Positions 6,475-14,365 of a DNA stretch of 32,527 nt are shown here, piece by piece. The stretch comes from Chitinophagaceae bacterium. GTDB lineage: Bacteria > Bacteroidota > Bacteroidia > Chitinophagales > Chitinophagaceae. A program made the translations under genes and the position numbers. The notes below the pieces were generated by a model, which saw only the letters and a program-made list of their open reading frames with translations, made no database searches and had not been told where the DNA came from. The DNA lies in the NCBI GenBank assembly GCA_014379345.1, contig JACMLY010000107.1, forward strand, positions 1 through 32,527, written 5' to 3'. How positions within the stretch are numbered: position 1 is the stretch's first letter; every line of letters begins with the position of its first letter.

Positions 6475-8916
6475 TTGTACGCTGAAGTGATCATCCCATT
6501 GGCATTACCTAAGAATTACACCTGGCTGGTTCCGGAAAAATTCCAGCATCTGGTCAAGCCGGGAAGCAGAGTGGAAGTTGGCCTGGGGAAAAATAAAAAA
6601 TATTCAGGAATCATCAAGCGGTTCCACTATGATAAGCCGGAAGCTTTCGAACCAAAGGACATACTGAATGTTCTGGACGCTGAGCCGGTAATTTTTGAGG
6701 AACAACTGCAATTGTGGAATTGGATCGCACAATATTATATGTGTAGCGAGGGGGAAGTGATGGCGGCAGCCTTACCTGCCCATTTCAAATTGAGCAGTGA
6801 AACCACTGTCGTCTTCAATGAAGAATATGGGGATGATTTTTCATCCCTTGATCACGATGAGTTTGTTGTTGCAGAAGCATTGTTGATCAAAAAAGAACTC
6901 AGGCTCACCGAAATTCAACAGATCCTTGATTCTTCGCATACTTATCCCGTCATAAAAAGGCTTATCGAAAAAAAACTATGCATTGTTTGGGAAACATTGA
7001 AAGAAACATATACTCCAAAAAAAGAAATCTATATAGTACTGAATCCCCAGTTCAATAACGAAGAAACACTATCCGATCTATTGAACAATTGGAGCCGTGC
7101 ACCCAGGCAAATGGAGTTATTGCTTAGTTACCTCCATCTCATCAAAACAGACGGAGAGGTGACAAAAACACAGCTTCTAAAAAAAAGCAGTGCATCTGAC
7201 GCACAATTAAAGGGATTGATTGATAAGAATATTTTGTTTGCAGAAACAAAGAATATTGATCGCATCCGTTACCTGCCCCGAAATATTAATATAGATTTTG
7301 AACTAACGGAAGCACAGCAGGCTGCTTATGACACGGTCAGTAAAATATTTTCAGAAAAATCAGTTTGCCTTTTGCACGGCATAACATCGAGTGGAAAAAC
7401 ACAGGTGTACATAAAGCAGATTGAAAAATACATCAATGAAGGAAAGCAGGTATTGTACCTGCTTCCCGAAATTGCATTGACTTCGCAGATCATACGCAGG
7501 CTGCAAAAAAACTTTGGCGGGTATATCGGGATCTACCATAGTAAATTTAATCAGAATGAACGCATAGAGATCTGGAATAAAGTAAAAAGTGGCGAGCTAA
7601 AAATCTTGTTGGGTGCAAGATCTTCTTTATTGCTGCCGTTTGCTGATCTGGGGCTGGTTATTATTGATGAAGAGCAGGACAGCTCGTTTAAGCAGCAGGA
7701 CCCCGCGCCACGTTATAATGCAAGGGATGCGGCCGTATATTATGCTTCGCTTCACAATGCAAAAGTATTAATGGGCAGCGCCACACCCTCCGTTGAAAGC
7801 TATTACAATGCCCAGGCAGGTAAATACGGACTGGCAGAACTAAACGAGCGGTTTGGCGGCGTGAAATTACCACTGATAGAAATTGTAGATACGAAAAAAA
7901 TCATTACCAGGGATAAGAATAAAGTAATGATAACGGCCCAATTAGAGGCTGCCATCCAGCAGTCACTAAATAATAAGAAACAGGTTATTTTATTTCAGAA
8001 CCGCAGGGGATACTCGCCTTACCAGATCTGCCAGGTATGCGGATGGATCCCGCGATGCAGGTATTGCGATGTTTCGCTGAATTATCATAAGAACACCAAT
8101 AAGCTTCATTGCCATTATTGTGGCACAACCTATCCCCGCGTAAATAGCTGTATGGCATGTGGAAGTGATAAGTTCATGCAAAAAAATTTTGGTACGGAAA
8201 AGATCGAAGAACAGCTCGGAGAGATCTTCACCGACGCAAAAATCGCCAGAATGGATGTTGACAGTGTGCGTGGCAAGCAGGCGCATGATAATCTTATTCA
8301 ACAGTTCGAGCAACATAAAATTGATATTTTAGTGGGAACTCAAATGGTGGTAAAAGGGCTTGATTTTGAAAATGTGCATCTCGTAGGCATACTCGATGCA
8401 GATAATCTTTTAAGCTTTGCTGATTTCAGGGTAAATGAAAGAGCTTTCCAATTGATGGAACAGGTTAGTGGGAGGGCAGGCAGGCGCGATGGAAGGGGAG
8501 AGGTGATGATACAGGTCACCAATACTAACCATCCTGTATTGTTATACGTGCAGCAGCATGATTATAAATTATTTTTCAGAAATGAAATTGAAGAACGAAA
8601 GCGGTTCTTTTACCCGCCTTTTTCGAGAGTGATCTTGCTTTCCTTCCGGCATAAAATAAAGGAAGTGGTAGAAGATGCCTCCCGTCAGTTTGCTCTTGCG
8701 CTTAAGAAAGGATTTGAACAATATCTGGTTGGACCTGCCGAACCTGTTGTTAACCGGGTCCGTAACCAGTTCCTGATGGAATTGTTAATAAAACTTCCTA
8801 AAGATGCTTCGCTAATTACTGCCTGCAAAACAGCCATTCAGGAACAGATAGCTATACTTCACAATGAAAAAAAATTCAGAAGTGTGGTGATGATAGCTGA
8901 TGTGGATGCGATGTAA
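6475..8916 (+). CDS. priA: primosomal protein N' (replication restart helicase PriA)
   Basis: An 813-residue SF2 helicase that reloads the replisome at stalled forks. The N-terminal 3'-DNA-binding domain starts YAEVIIPLALPKNYTW, as in other Bacteroidota. A winged helix follows to about 270. Then come Walker A GITSSGKT (302-309), the DEEQD box (398-402), a zinc region with two four-Cys sites starting at C519/C522 (CQVCGW, CRYCD, CHYCG, CMACGSD), and helicase motifs V/VI ('GTQMVVKGLDF', 'QVSGRAGRRDG'). The start must be TTG at 6475: an in-frame TAG lies two codons upstream (6469-6471), and the first Met is near residue 92, after the DNA-binding domain. The stop codon lies inside a word repeat. 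Confidence 0.95.
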   Translation: MYAEVIIPLALPKNYTWLVPEKFQHLVKPGSRVEVGLGKNKKYSGIIKRFHYDKPEAFEPKDILNVLDAEPVIFEEQLQLWNWIAQYYMCSEGEVMAAALPAHFKLSSETTVVFNEEYGDDFSSLDHDEFVVAEALLIKKELRLTEIQQILDSSHTYPVIKRLIEKKLCIVWETLKETYTPKKEIYIVLNPQFNNEETLSDLLNNWSRAPRQMELLLSYLHLIKTDGEVTKTQLLKKSSASDAQLKGLIDKNILFAETKNIDRIRYLPRNINIDFELTEAQQAAYDTVSKIFSEKSVCLLHGITSSGKTQVYIKQIEKYINEGKQVLYLLPEIALTSQIIRRLQKNFGGYIGIYHSKFNQNERIEIWNKVKSGELKILLGARSSLLLPFADLGLVIIDEEQDSSFKQQDPAPRYNARDAAVYYASLHNAKVLMGSATPSVESYYNAQAGKYGLAELNERFGGVKLPLIEIVDTKKIITRDKNKVMITAQLEAAIQQSLNNKKQVILFQNRRGYSPYQICQVCGWIPRCRYCDVSLNYHKNTNKLHCHYCGTTYPRVNSCMACGSDKFMQKNFGTEKIEEQLGEIFTDAKIARMDVDSVRGKQAHDNLIQQFEQHKIDILVGTQMVVKGLDFENVHLVGILDADNLLSFADFRVNERAFQLMEQVSGRAGRRDGRGEVMIQVTNTNHPVLLYVQQHDYKLFFRNEIEERKRFFYPPFSRVILLSFRHKIKEVVEDASRQFALALKKGFEQYLVGPAEPVVNRVRNQFLMELLIKLPKDASLITACKTAIQEQIAILHNEKKFRSVVMIADVDAM

Positions 8917-9177
8917 GTACGAAGTATGAAGTTTGAAGTACGAAGTAATTTTTATACTGCCCGTATGTCTTTCAAGAAAGAAATTCTATGTTCCTTCTAT
9001 GTCTCTATGATTCTATGTGGTTAAAAAATCCTGCACAAGTTTGGAAACTGTCCATGCACAGGAAATTTACCACATAGAAACACAGGAACATAGAAGAAAA
9101 TATTTTCCTACACAATTCATTTTACAAACCATTTCGTACATCGTACTTCGTATTTCGTACTTCAAACTTCAGATATC
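8914..9177. repeat. three nested inverted repeats between convergent genes
   Basis: The outer arms are TACGAAGTA-type words at 8914-8948 and their complement at 9136-9177. The middle arms are TTCTATGT words at 8982-9020, ending CTATGTGG, and CCACATAG...ACATAGAAG at 9070-9096. At the centre is the palindrome AGTTTGGAAACT (9038-9049). All three are centred near 9040-9045. The outer arms run into the last codons of both priA and the opposing Rossmann gene. Confidence 0.75.
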
Positions 9178-9836
9178 AGTTCAATCATTTCTTTATACTC
9201 ATAAAGACAAACTCCTTTCTTCTCCTGTTTCGACGCAGCTACCAGGGCTTTGGCCACATCGGCGCTTTGTATGGCCTTGTATTTTTTTAAAGGGCCGGCA
9301 AGCAGGAATGAAAATAGTTGCATTGTTCCTTTTGCTATTTTTTCGCCGGCACGAATTTCTTCGCGGGTTCCCAATAAAATCGATGGGCGAAAAAAATGAA
9401 CACTTTCAAATTCCAGTTTTGAAATAGAATCCTCCACTTCTCCTTTTAAACGCAAATAAAAATTGCCGGCATTTTTATTTGCTCCGACAGCAGAAACAAG
9501 TAGGAATTTTTTAAACCCATTTTCTATTGAAGCGTTCGCAGCATTAACGGGAATATTGTAATCTACCTTGCGGTAATCGGCTTTGTTGCCCTTTACCTTT
9601 TTTTGCGTGGTACCTACACAACAAAAAATGGAATGGCCCCTACCTATTTTTTCTTTCAGGTCATGGTAATCATCAAACGAAACAATTTGTACACTTAATT
9701 TCGGATGCGAAAACGATACCGGGCGGCGAACGAGTATGCGTACCTCTGTAAATGCCATGTCGGTTAATAAAACCTGCACCAATTGTGTTCCTATCAATCC
9801 GGTGGATCCGATAACAACCGCTGTTTGTCCTTGCAT
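9162..9836 (-). CDS. NAD(P)-binding Rossmann oxidoreductase (NmrA/HTATIP2-like)
   Basis: A 224-residue protein of the atypical short-chain dehydrogenase group. The nucleotide-binding motif GSTGLIGTQLV lies close to the N-terminus, 'VRILVRRP' follows the second strand (an Arg there suggests NADP), 'FCCVGTTQKKVKG' is the fourth-strand region, and 'KFLLVSAVGANKNAGNFYLRLKGEVE' carries the S...Y...K-like site in degenerate form. It resembles the HTATIP2/TIP30-like NAD-binding proteins common in Bacteroidota; the substrate is unknown. I chose ATG 9836 (MQGQTAVVIG) because the longer reading frame from 9902 would overlap murB and adds residues foreign to the family. The last codons (ISEV) are encoded by an arm of the flanking repeat, so the C-terminal tail may have been set by the repeat. 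Confidence 0.8.
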   Translation of the reverse strand: MQGQTAVVIGSTGLIGTQLVQVLLTDMAFTEVRILVRRPVSFSHPKLSVQIVSFDDYHDLKEKIGRGHSIFCCVGTTQKKVKGNKADYRKVDYNIPVNAANASIENGFKKFLLVSAVGANKNAGNFYLRLKGEVEDSISKLEFESVHFFRPSILLGTREEIRAGEKIAKGTMQLFSFLLAGPLKKYKAIQSADVAKALVAASKQEKKGVCLYEYKEMIELISEV

Positions 9837-9852
9837 GATTTTTGTTACTTTG
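9824..9852 (+). promoter_or_regulatory. candidate promoter of murB
   Basis: TTTG at 9824-9827 and TTACTTTG at 9845-9852 are 17 bp apart; the second box differs from TAnnTTTG at one base. The start of murB is 17 nt further on. The -33 box lies inside the first codons of the divergent gene. Confidence 0.4.
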
Positions 9853-9869
9853 TGATCTTCGATATAAGT

Positions 9870-10880
9870 ATGCAAATTGAACAAAATATTTCGCTCAGAC
9901 AATACAATACATTCGGAATTGATGTAAAGGCAAAATTATTTTCTTCGTTTGGAACCCAGGAAGAATTGGATGACCTGCTAACTCCCACCTCCAAATTGCC
10001 CACTATTATCTTAGGCGGCGGCAGCAATATTTTATTCACCAAAGATTTCGACGGCCTTGTATTAAAAAATGAAACAAAGGGGATTGATCTCATCAAAGAA
10101 GATCTGAATCATGTTTATGTAAGATCCGGTGCTGGTGAAAACTGGCACCAGTTTGTGCTGTATGCCATTCAACGCAATTGGGCCGGCCTGGAAAATCTTT
10201 CCCTGATCCCGGGTAATGTGGGGGCCAGTCCAATGCAGAATATCGGGGCCTATGGTGTAGAGATCAGGGAAATATTTGATGAACTGGAAGCATATCACAA
10301 AAAGGAAAGGAAAATACATACGTTTAGCGCCAACGATTGCGAATTCGGATATAGAGACAGTGTATTTAAAAAAAAATACAGGAATGATTTTGTGATAATG
10401 AATGTTACTTTTCGATTAAATAAAAAACCGCATTTTAATATCAGCTATGGTGCCATTGAAGAGGAGCTAGAAAAAATGGGTGTGAAGGATCTGAATATTC
10501 AGGCTGTATCACAGGCGGTGATCAATATCCGCTCTTCTAAGTTACCCGACCCGGCAAAAATCGGCAATGCCGGAAGTTTTTTCAAGAACCCCGAGATCGG
10601 GATGAAACAGTATAATAAGCTCCAGGCTTTATTTCCAGACATAATCGGATACCCATTGCAGAATGGAAACACAAAGCTAGCAGCAGGATGGTTGATTGAA
10701 GCGTGCGGGTGGAAGGGGATCCGGCGGGGCGATGCAGGAGTTCATACCCAACAGGCTTTGGTTTTGGTAAATTACGGCGAGGCAACCGGGAAGGAGCTCT
10801 ATGATCTAAGCGAAAAGATTCTGCAAAGCGTTAAGCGAAAATTTGGAATTCAGTTAGAAAGAGAGGTAAACATTATTTAA
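9870..10880 (+). CDS. murB: UDP-N-acetylmuramate dehydrogenase (MurB)
   Basis: A 336-residue FAD enzyme that reduces UDP-GlcNAc-enolpyruvate to UDP-MurNAc in cytosolic peptidoglycan precursor synthesis. FAD-binding motifs are IILGGGSNILF (about 48-58) and 'LIPGNVGASPMQNIGAYG'. The proton-donor serine is S236 in NAGSFFKNP, and the C-terminal glutamate lies in LEREV. The FGYRDSVFK segment and a long third domain put it in the type I (E. coli-like) group. I chose ATG 9870 (MQIEQNISLRQYNTFG); the frame stays open to 9783, but those 29 codons lie on the divergent gene and are not family-like. It is isolated from other cell-wall genes. Confidence 0.94.
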   Translation: MQIEQNISLRQYNTFGIDVKAKLFSSFGTQEELDDLLTPTSKLPTIILGGGSNILFTKDFDGLVLKNETKGIDLIKEDLNHVYVRSGAGENWHQFVLYAIQRNWAGLENLSLIPGNVGASPMQNIGAYGVEIREIFDELEAYHKKERKIHTFSANDCEFGYRDSVFKKKYRNDFVIMNVTFRLNKKPHFNISYGAIEEELEKMGVKDLNIQAVSQAVINIRSSKLPDPAKIGNAGSFFKNPEIGMKQYNKLQALFPDIIGYPLQNGNTKLAAGWLIEACGWKGIRRGDAGVHTQQALVLVNYGEATGKELYDLSEKILQSVKRKFGIQLEREVNII

Positions 10881-10885
10881 CATAC

Positions 10886-10915
10886 TTTGGTGCATCAAAA
10901 TTTATTTTAATCTTG
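10886..10915 (+). promoter_or_regulatory. promoter of the small outer-membrane protein gene
   Basis: TTTG (10886-10889), an 18-bp spacer and TAATCTTG (10908-10915), one base off TAnnTTTG. The ATG lies 24 nt downstream at 10939. The spacing is the same as in the tRNA-Val promoter. Confidence 0.5.
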
Positions 10916-10938
10916 TCAACGGAATAAATCATCACAAT

Positions 10939-11400
10939 ATGAAAAAACTCGTTATTCTATCTGTGCTTGGCTTATTTATTGCGAATATGGCCAAATCCCA
11001 AACCGCAGTATTTTTCGAATTGGGTGGCCCGGGACTTGCTTCCTTTAATGTGGATACGCGCTTCACCGGACGTAATGATGGAATTGGCGGGCGAATAGGA
11101 GTTGGAGGATTTAGCATTAATGATGAAGGGGCTGTATTTGTTCCGATCGGCTTAAATTATTTGATTGGCAAGGAAACCAAACATTATTTTGAGGTAGGTG
11201 CTGGCTTTACTTATGTAAACTACAGTTCCGACATTAATGAAGATGCTATATTTGAATCTTCATTCGGCCACTTGAGTTTTGGCTACCGTATGCAGCCGCG
11301 CACAAATGGATTTTCTTTCCGTGCCGCGATAGTGCCTGTTTTTAACAAACACGGCTTTTTGCCTTATTACGCAGGAGTTTCATTTGGATATAAATTCTAG
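10939..11400 (+). CDS. small outer-membrane beta-barrel-like protein, secreted
   Basis: A 153-residue hypothetical protein. It has a signal peptide (KK, then a hydrophobic core of about 15 residues, with cleavage likely after AKSQ near residue 21). The rest alternates short polar turns with amphipathic strands: 'FFELGGPGLASFNVDTRF', 'IGGRIGVGGFSI', 'HYFEVGAGFTYVNY', 'HLSFGYRMQP', 'FSFRAAIVPVF'. It ends in a C-terminal phenylalanine (GVSFGYKF), the usual BAM signal. Six to eight strands are likely, as in small OmpW/OmpA-like barrels. No ligand or partner is visible. It has its own promoter and converges with the rhomboid gene. Confidence 0.7.
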   Translation: MKKLVILSVLGLFIANMAKSQTAVFFELGGPGLASFNVDTRFTGRNDGIGGRIGVGGFSINDEGAVFVPIGLNYLIGKETKHYFEVGAGFTYVNYSSDINEDAIFESSFGHLSFGYRMQPRTNGFSFRAAIVPVFNKHGFLPYYAGVSFGYKF

Positions 11401-11401
11401 A

Positions 11402-11446
11402 GTGGTCAGACAAGACATCAGACCAGAGCTTGAGGTCTCCTGACAA
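11402..11446. repeat. hairpin-forming CAGAC words between convergent genes
   Basis: GTCAGAC and CAGACC copies (11404-11425) face GGTCTCCTGAC (11433-11443), with AGACC/GGTCT as the core stem. It sits in the 47-bp gap between two convergent genes and may act as a weak two-way terminator. There is no T-run. Confidence 0.4.
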
Positions 11447-11447
11447 C

Positions 11448-12215
11448 CTACCTGTTAAAAAACTTTTTTTGTTCTCTTACAGCAACGGGTTGACCGAGAT
11501 CGAAAAATTTAATTAATACCAGCCCTGCAATAAATCCTCCAATATGGGCCGAATACGCAACGCCTCCCGCCTCGTCTCCTCCCAAAGCGCTGGTGCCATT
11601 CAGTATCTGTAACACGATCCAGAAGCCCAACGCAAGAATGGCAGGTACTGATACGATCGTGAAGATCAAAAACACATGAACTCTTCTGGTCGGGAATAAC
11701 AAGAGATATCCACCTAGAATACCCGAAATAGCTCCTGATGCGCCCAGACTTGGAATGAGCAAATTATGACCTAAAAACTGTGTCGTAAGCACGTGCGTAA
11801 GCGATGCGATAAGGCCGGTAAGAAGATAGAAAAACAAGTAGCGAATATGGCCCAGGCGGTTTTCAATATTGTCCCCGAAAACCCATAGGTAAAGCAGGTT
11901 TCCGCCAAGATGCGCCCATCCTCCGTGCATGAACATCGATGTGATCAGCGTAAACCACACATGACCCGGCGTCACCCCCAGGCCAGGCAATTGAAATTCA
12001 TCTCCCGTGTACGGGTCGACCATTATTTTTGAATTTGTAACAATATCATTACCTGTCAATATTTCTCCGGGAACGGTTGAATTGGAATAGGTGAACCCAA
12101 TATCTGCCCCCATCCTTTGCAGAAAAACAAACACAAGAATATTCAGTGCTATTAATATGTAATTAACAAAGGGAGATCGCGTCCTGTCTGAATTATCATC
12201 GCCGATGGGAAGCAT
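11448..12215 (-). CDS. rhomboid-family intramembrane serine protease
   Basis: A 255-residue polytopic inner-membrane protein with about six or seven hydrophobic helices. The catalytic dyad is S160 in GASGAISG and H224 in SAHIGGFIAG. The WAHLGGNLLYLWVFGDN segment carries the conserved HxxxN (oxyanion) motif. An extracytoplasmic loop of about 50 residues after the first helix (about 35-85) is longer than in GlpG but common in Bacteroidota and actinobacterial rhomboids. Rhomboids cut single-pass membrane proteins within the bilayer; the substrate here is unknown. It follows the AAA ATPase gene on the same strand across a hairpin repeat and may be partly co-transcribed with it. Confidence 0.92.
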   Translation of the reverse strand: MLPIGDDNSDRTRSPFVNYILIALNILVFVFLQRMGADIGFTYSNSTVPGEILTGNDIVTNSKIMVDPYTGDEFQLPGLGVTPGHVWFTLITSMFMHGGWAHLGGNLLYLWVFGDNIENRLGHIRYLFFYLLTGLIASLTHVLTTQFLGHNLLIPSLGASGAISGILGGYLLLFPTRRVHVFLIFTIVSVPAILALGFWIVLQILNGTSALGGDEAGGVAYSAHIGGFIAGLVLIKFFDLGQPVAVREQKKFFNR

Positions 12216-12236
12216 AGAATTTTTTTAACATGCAAG

Positions 12237-12296
12237 TGATGAGTGGTCAGTAGTGAGTGGTGAGTTATTTCAATACTCACCACTCACCACTCACTA
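12237..12296. repeat. inverted GTGAGTGGT word repeat, strong hairpin
   Basis: The left arm (12237-12266, tandem GTGAGTGGT words) pairs with the right arm (12275-12296, ACTCACC words) over a 9-nt loop. The 16 bp next to the loop have one mismatch. The right arm reaches the stop codon of the AAA ATPase gene (12294-12296). There is no T-run, so a role in mRNA 3'-end protection is as likely as termination. Confidence 0.75.
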
Positions 12297-13814
12297 AGTA
12301 TAATCTTCTCCTTCGTTTTCATCATCCGAATAAGAGGAAGTTCCGAGGTTGAGCATCGATCCCATCAGGTCTTTGAACTCGATTTTGTTATCAACGATTT
12401 TTTTACTGATCATGGAGAAAGACGATAATCCATGTAACACAAACTCCATCAGCAATGCCAATTCTTTTTCATTGGCATGTTTGAAGAATTTTTTAGCAAG
12501 GGCATGTAATCCATCAACCTTGTACAATTGCTGAATCTTATCCTGGTCTTTGATATTAAAAAATAGATTAAGGGCATTTCCTTTATCGAACCAGGCCTGC
12601 ACCGAACGATACGGGTTTTCATCCTGGGGCTGTTGGTTTCTTTTTTTCTTCAGCACTTCGGGATTGGGAAAATAATTAATGAATTGCGACCGGATGGCCT
12701 TTTCAACGAGGTTCATGGCAACCTGGAAAGGACCTTCCTGTTCACCTTCGTAAACCAGTTCTATCTTCCCGGTTATGGAGGGAATAATGCCAACAAGATC
12801 ATTCACCCATACCTGTGTTTCCTTTTCCTTATTAAGGATAGCCCTTCTTTCGGCTGCACTGATGGCATTTTCAAAAGCTGAAATACTCAAACGGGCAGAA
12901 ACACCACTTTTCTTATCAACAAACTCGCTTGCTCTTGCTTCAAATGAAATTTGTTCAATCAACCTTTTCATCAGGTCACTGATGCGCACAATGGCTTTTT
13001 GTTCATCCAGCACATCGGCTTCCTGCTCGGTTATGCTTAAGGCCGTATCGATAGATTTAGGATAATGCGTGAGTATCTGGCTCTGGATTCGGTCTTTCAA
13101 AGGCGTTACAATTGAACCACGATTCGTATAATCTTCTGGATTGGCCGTAAACACAAAAAGGATATCCAGAGGCATTCTTAATTTGAATCCTCTTATCTGT
13201 ACATCACCTTCCTCAAGAATATTGAATAAGGCTACCTGAATGCGTGCCTGCAAGTCAGGAATTTCATTGATTACAAAAATGCCGCGGTTACTTCGCGGAA
13301 TGATCCCGTAATGGATCACCAGTTCATCTGCAAAACTCAATCGCAGGTTAGCGGCTTTGATGGGATCGATGTCACCGATCAGATCTGCAACGCTTACATC
13401 AGGAGTGGCTAATTTTTCCCCGTAACGTTCGCTGCGATGTATCCAGGAAACAGGAGTGAGATCTGTTTTTTCTGCGATAATGTCTTTAGCAAATCTTGAG
13501 ATGGGGTGCAAAGGATCGTCATTGATCTCACTGCCGGCAACTATCGGAACATATTCATCCAGCAGTTCCGTCATCTGCCTGGCCATACGCGTTTTTGCCT
13601 GTCCGCGTAAGCCAAGGAATAAAATATTATGTCGTGATAACAATGCTCTTTCCACATCGGGTATCACCGTTTCCTCGTACCCTATAATCCCCGAAAAACT
13701 GGGGTCTCCGTTTTGAAGTTTGCGGATCAGGTTATTACGGATTTCTTCTTTAACGCTTTTTGGTTTATAACCGCTTTTTTTCAGTTCACCTAAAGTCTTT
13801 ATGTTATTCATCAC
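12294..13814 (-). CDS. MoxR / Mg-chelatase-like AAA+ ATPase
   Basis: A 506-residue AAA+ ATPase of the MoxR/ChlI type. The P-loop is GLRGQAKT (68-75, K74), with Ala where most AAA+ proteins have the last Gly. The Walker B region reads GIFVINEIPDL, with Asn in place of the usual Asp before the catalytic Glu. 'ALFNILEEGDVQIRG' (pre-sensor) and FTANPEDYTNRG (sensor 1) follow. These forms recur in this family, so the enzyme may still be active. The C-terminal part (about 380-490) is helical, and the tail is acidic (SDDENEGEDYT). MoxR ATPases work with VWA proteins to remodel or insert metal into targets, and a VWA gene lies two genes upstream. The target is unknown. Confidence 0.85.
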   Translation of the reverse strand: MMNNIKTLGELKKSGYKPKSVKEEIRNNLIRKLQNGDPSFSGIIGYEETVIPDVERALLSRHNILFLGLRGQAKTRMARQMTELLDEYVPIVAGSEINDDPLHPISRFAKDIIAEKTDLTPVSWIHRSERYGEKLATPDVSVADLIGDIDPIKAANLRLSFADELVIHYGIIPRSNRGIFVINEIPDLQARIQVALFNILEEGDVQIRGFKLRMPLDILFVFTANPEDYTNRGSIVTPLKDRIQSQILTHYPKSIDTALSITEQEADVLDEQKAIVRISDLMKRLIEQISFEARASEFVDKKSGVSARLSISAFENAISAAERRAILNKEKETQVWVNDLVGIIPSITGKIELVYEGEQEGPFQVAMNLVEKAIRSQFINYFPNPEVLKKKRNQQPQDENPYRSVQAWFDKGNALNLFFNIKDQDKIQQLYKVDGLHALAKKFFKHANEKELALLMEFVLHGLSSFSMISKKIVDNKIEFKDLMGSMLNLGTSSYSDDENEGEDYT

Positions 13815-13897
13815 TATATCCTTTTCTTTTATATTTCAGCTTTAAAATTTTTTTTCGAACATGTATTCAGGATTATCCTGATCAATGATGAAGCACA

Positions 13898-14356
13898 TCA
13901 GTCGGCCTTATGGTTCAAGCTGTCTATCAGTTTTCGTTCAGATTGTAAAATTTCCTCCATCACATAACGCTTAATGTTGTTTACCGTCATCTCATTGAGT
14001 ATGGTTACAGTATTTTTATATGTTGCCTCCGGTGAAGGTTTTATGATCACTACGAACCTATTTGAGTCAATAGTATTTCTTCTTTCGTTAAGATATTCAC
14101 TGACGTTCCTATAATCCAGTCTCTTTCCCTTGACTACATCAATACCGTCATAACCATAGATGAAATCATTTGCCGAAAGCAAAAGAGTGACTGATCTGTC
14201 GGTGGATTTTACAAGATTGCCTGGATCGCCATTTTTCGGCAAAAATAATTTCATTTTTGTCGGGACTGCTGACATCGAAGAGCGATAAAAATAAATAATC
14301 GCAACCAACCCAACGATGATAACAAGTAAAACTCTTATTGCAAGGTTTCTGCCCAT
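13898..14356 (-). CDS. ExbD/TolR-like single-pass membrane protein
   Basis: A 152-residue protein with a short cytosolic start, one transmembrane helix (about 7-24) and a periplasmic domain. That domain resembles the C-terminal half of Bacteroidota ExbD proteins: 'KMKLFLPKNGD', 'VTLLLSANDFIYGYDG', 'FVVIIKPSPEATYKNTVTILNEMTVNNIKRYV'. The proton-channel helix lacks the conserved Asp of ExbD/TolR (the TM reads AIRVLLVIIVGLVAIIYFY), so it cannot be a normal ExbB-coupled stator, and no exbB lies nearby. It starts 9 bp after the VWA gene and precedes the AAA gene by 83 bp, so all three are likely one operon. A CAGGATTATCCTG palindrome (13868-13880) lies in that 83-bp gap. It may be a periplasmic anchor or sensor for the ATPase-VWA pair. 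That role is inferred only from position. Confidence 0.75.
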   Translation of the reverse strand: MGRNLAIRVLLVIIVGLVAIIYFYRSSMSAVPTKMKLFLPKNGDPGNLVKSTDRSVTLLLSANDFIYGYDGIDVVKGKRLDYRNVSEYLNERRNTIDSNRFVVIIKPSPEATYKNTVTILNEMTVNNIKRYVMEEILQSERKLIDSLNHKAD

Positions 14357-14365
14357 TGTAATCCT

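Noticed and set aside
6209..9177. CRISPR array or miniature transposon at the GTACGAAG words
   Set aside because: There are no spacers of constant size, no cas genes, no target-site duplications and no defined ends. The units are contiguous and degenerate.
9783..9869. Upstream extension of murB
   Set aside because: These codons overlap the divergent Rossmann gene and do not look like MurB. The family begins at the MQIEQNISLRQYNTFG region.
13898..14356. ExbD of a TonB energising system
   Set aside because: The transmembrane helix lacks the conserved Asp, and no exbB or tonB gene is nearby.
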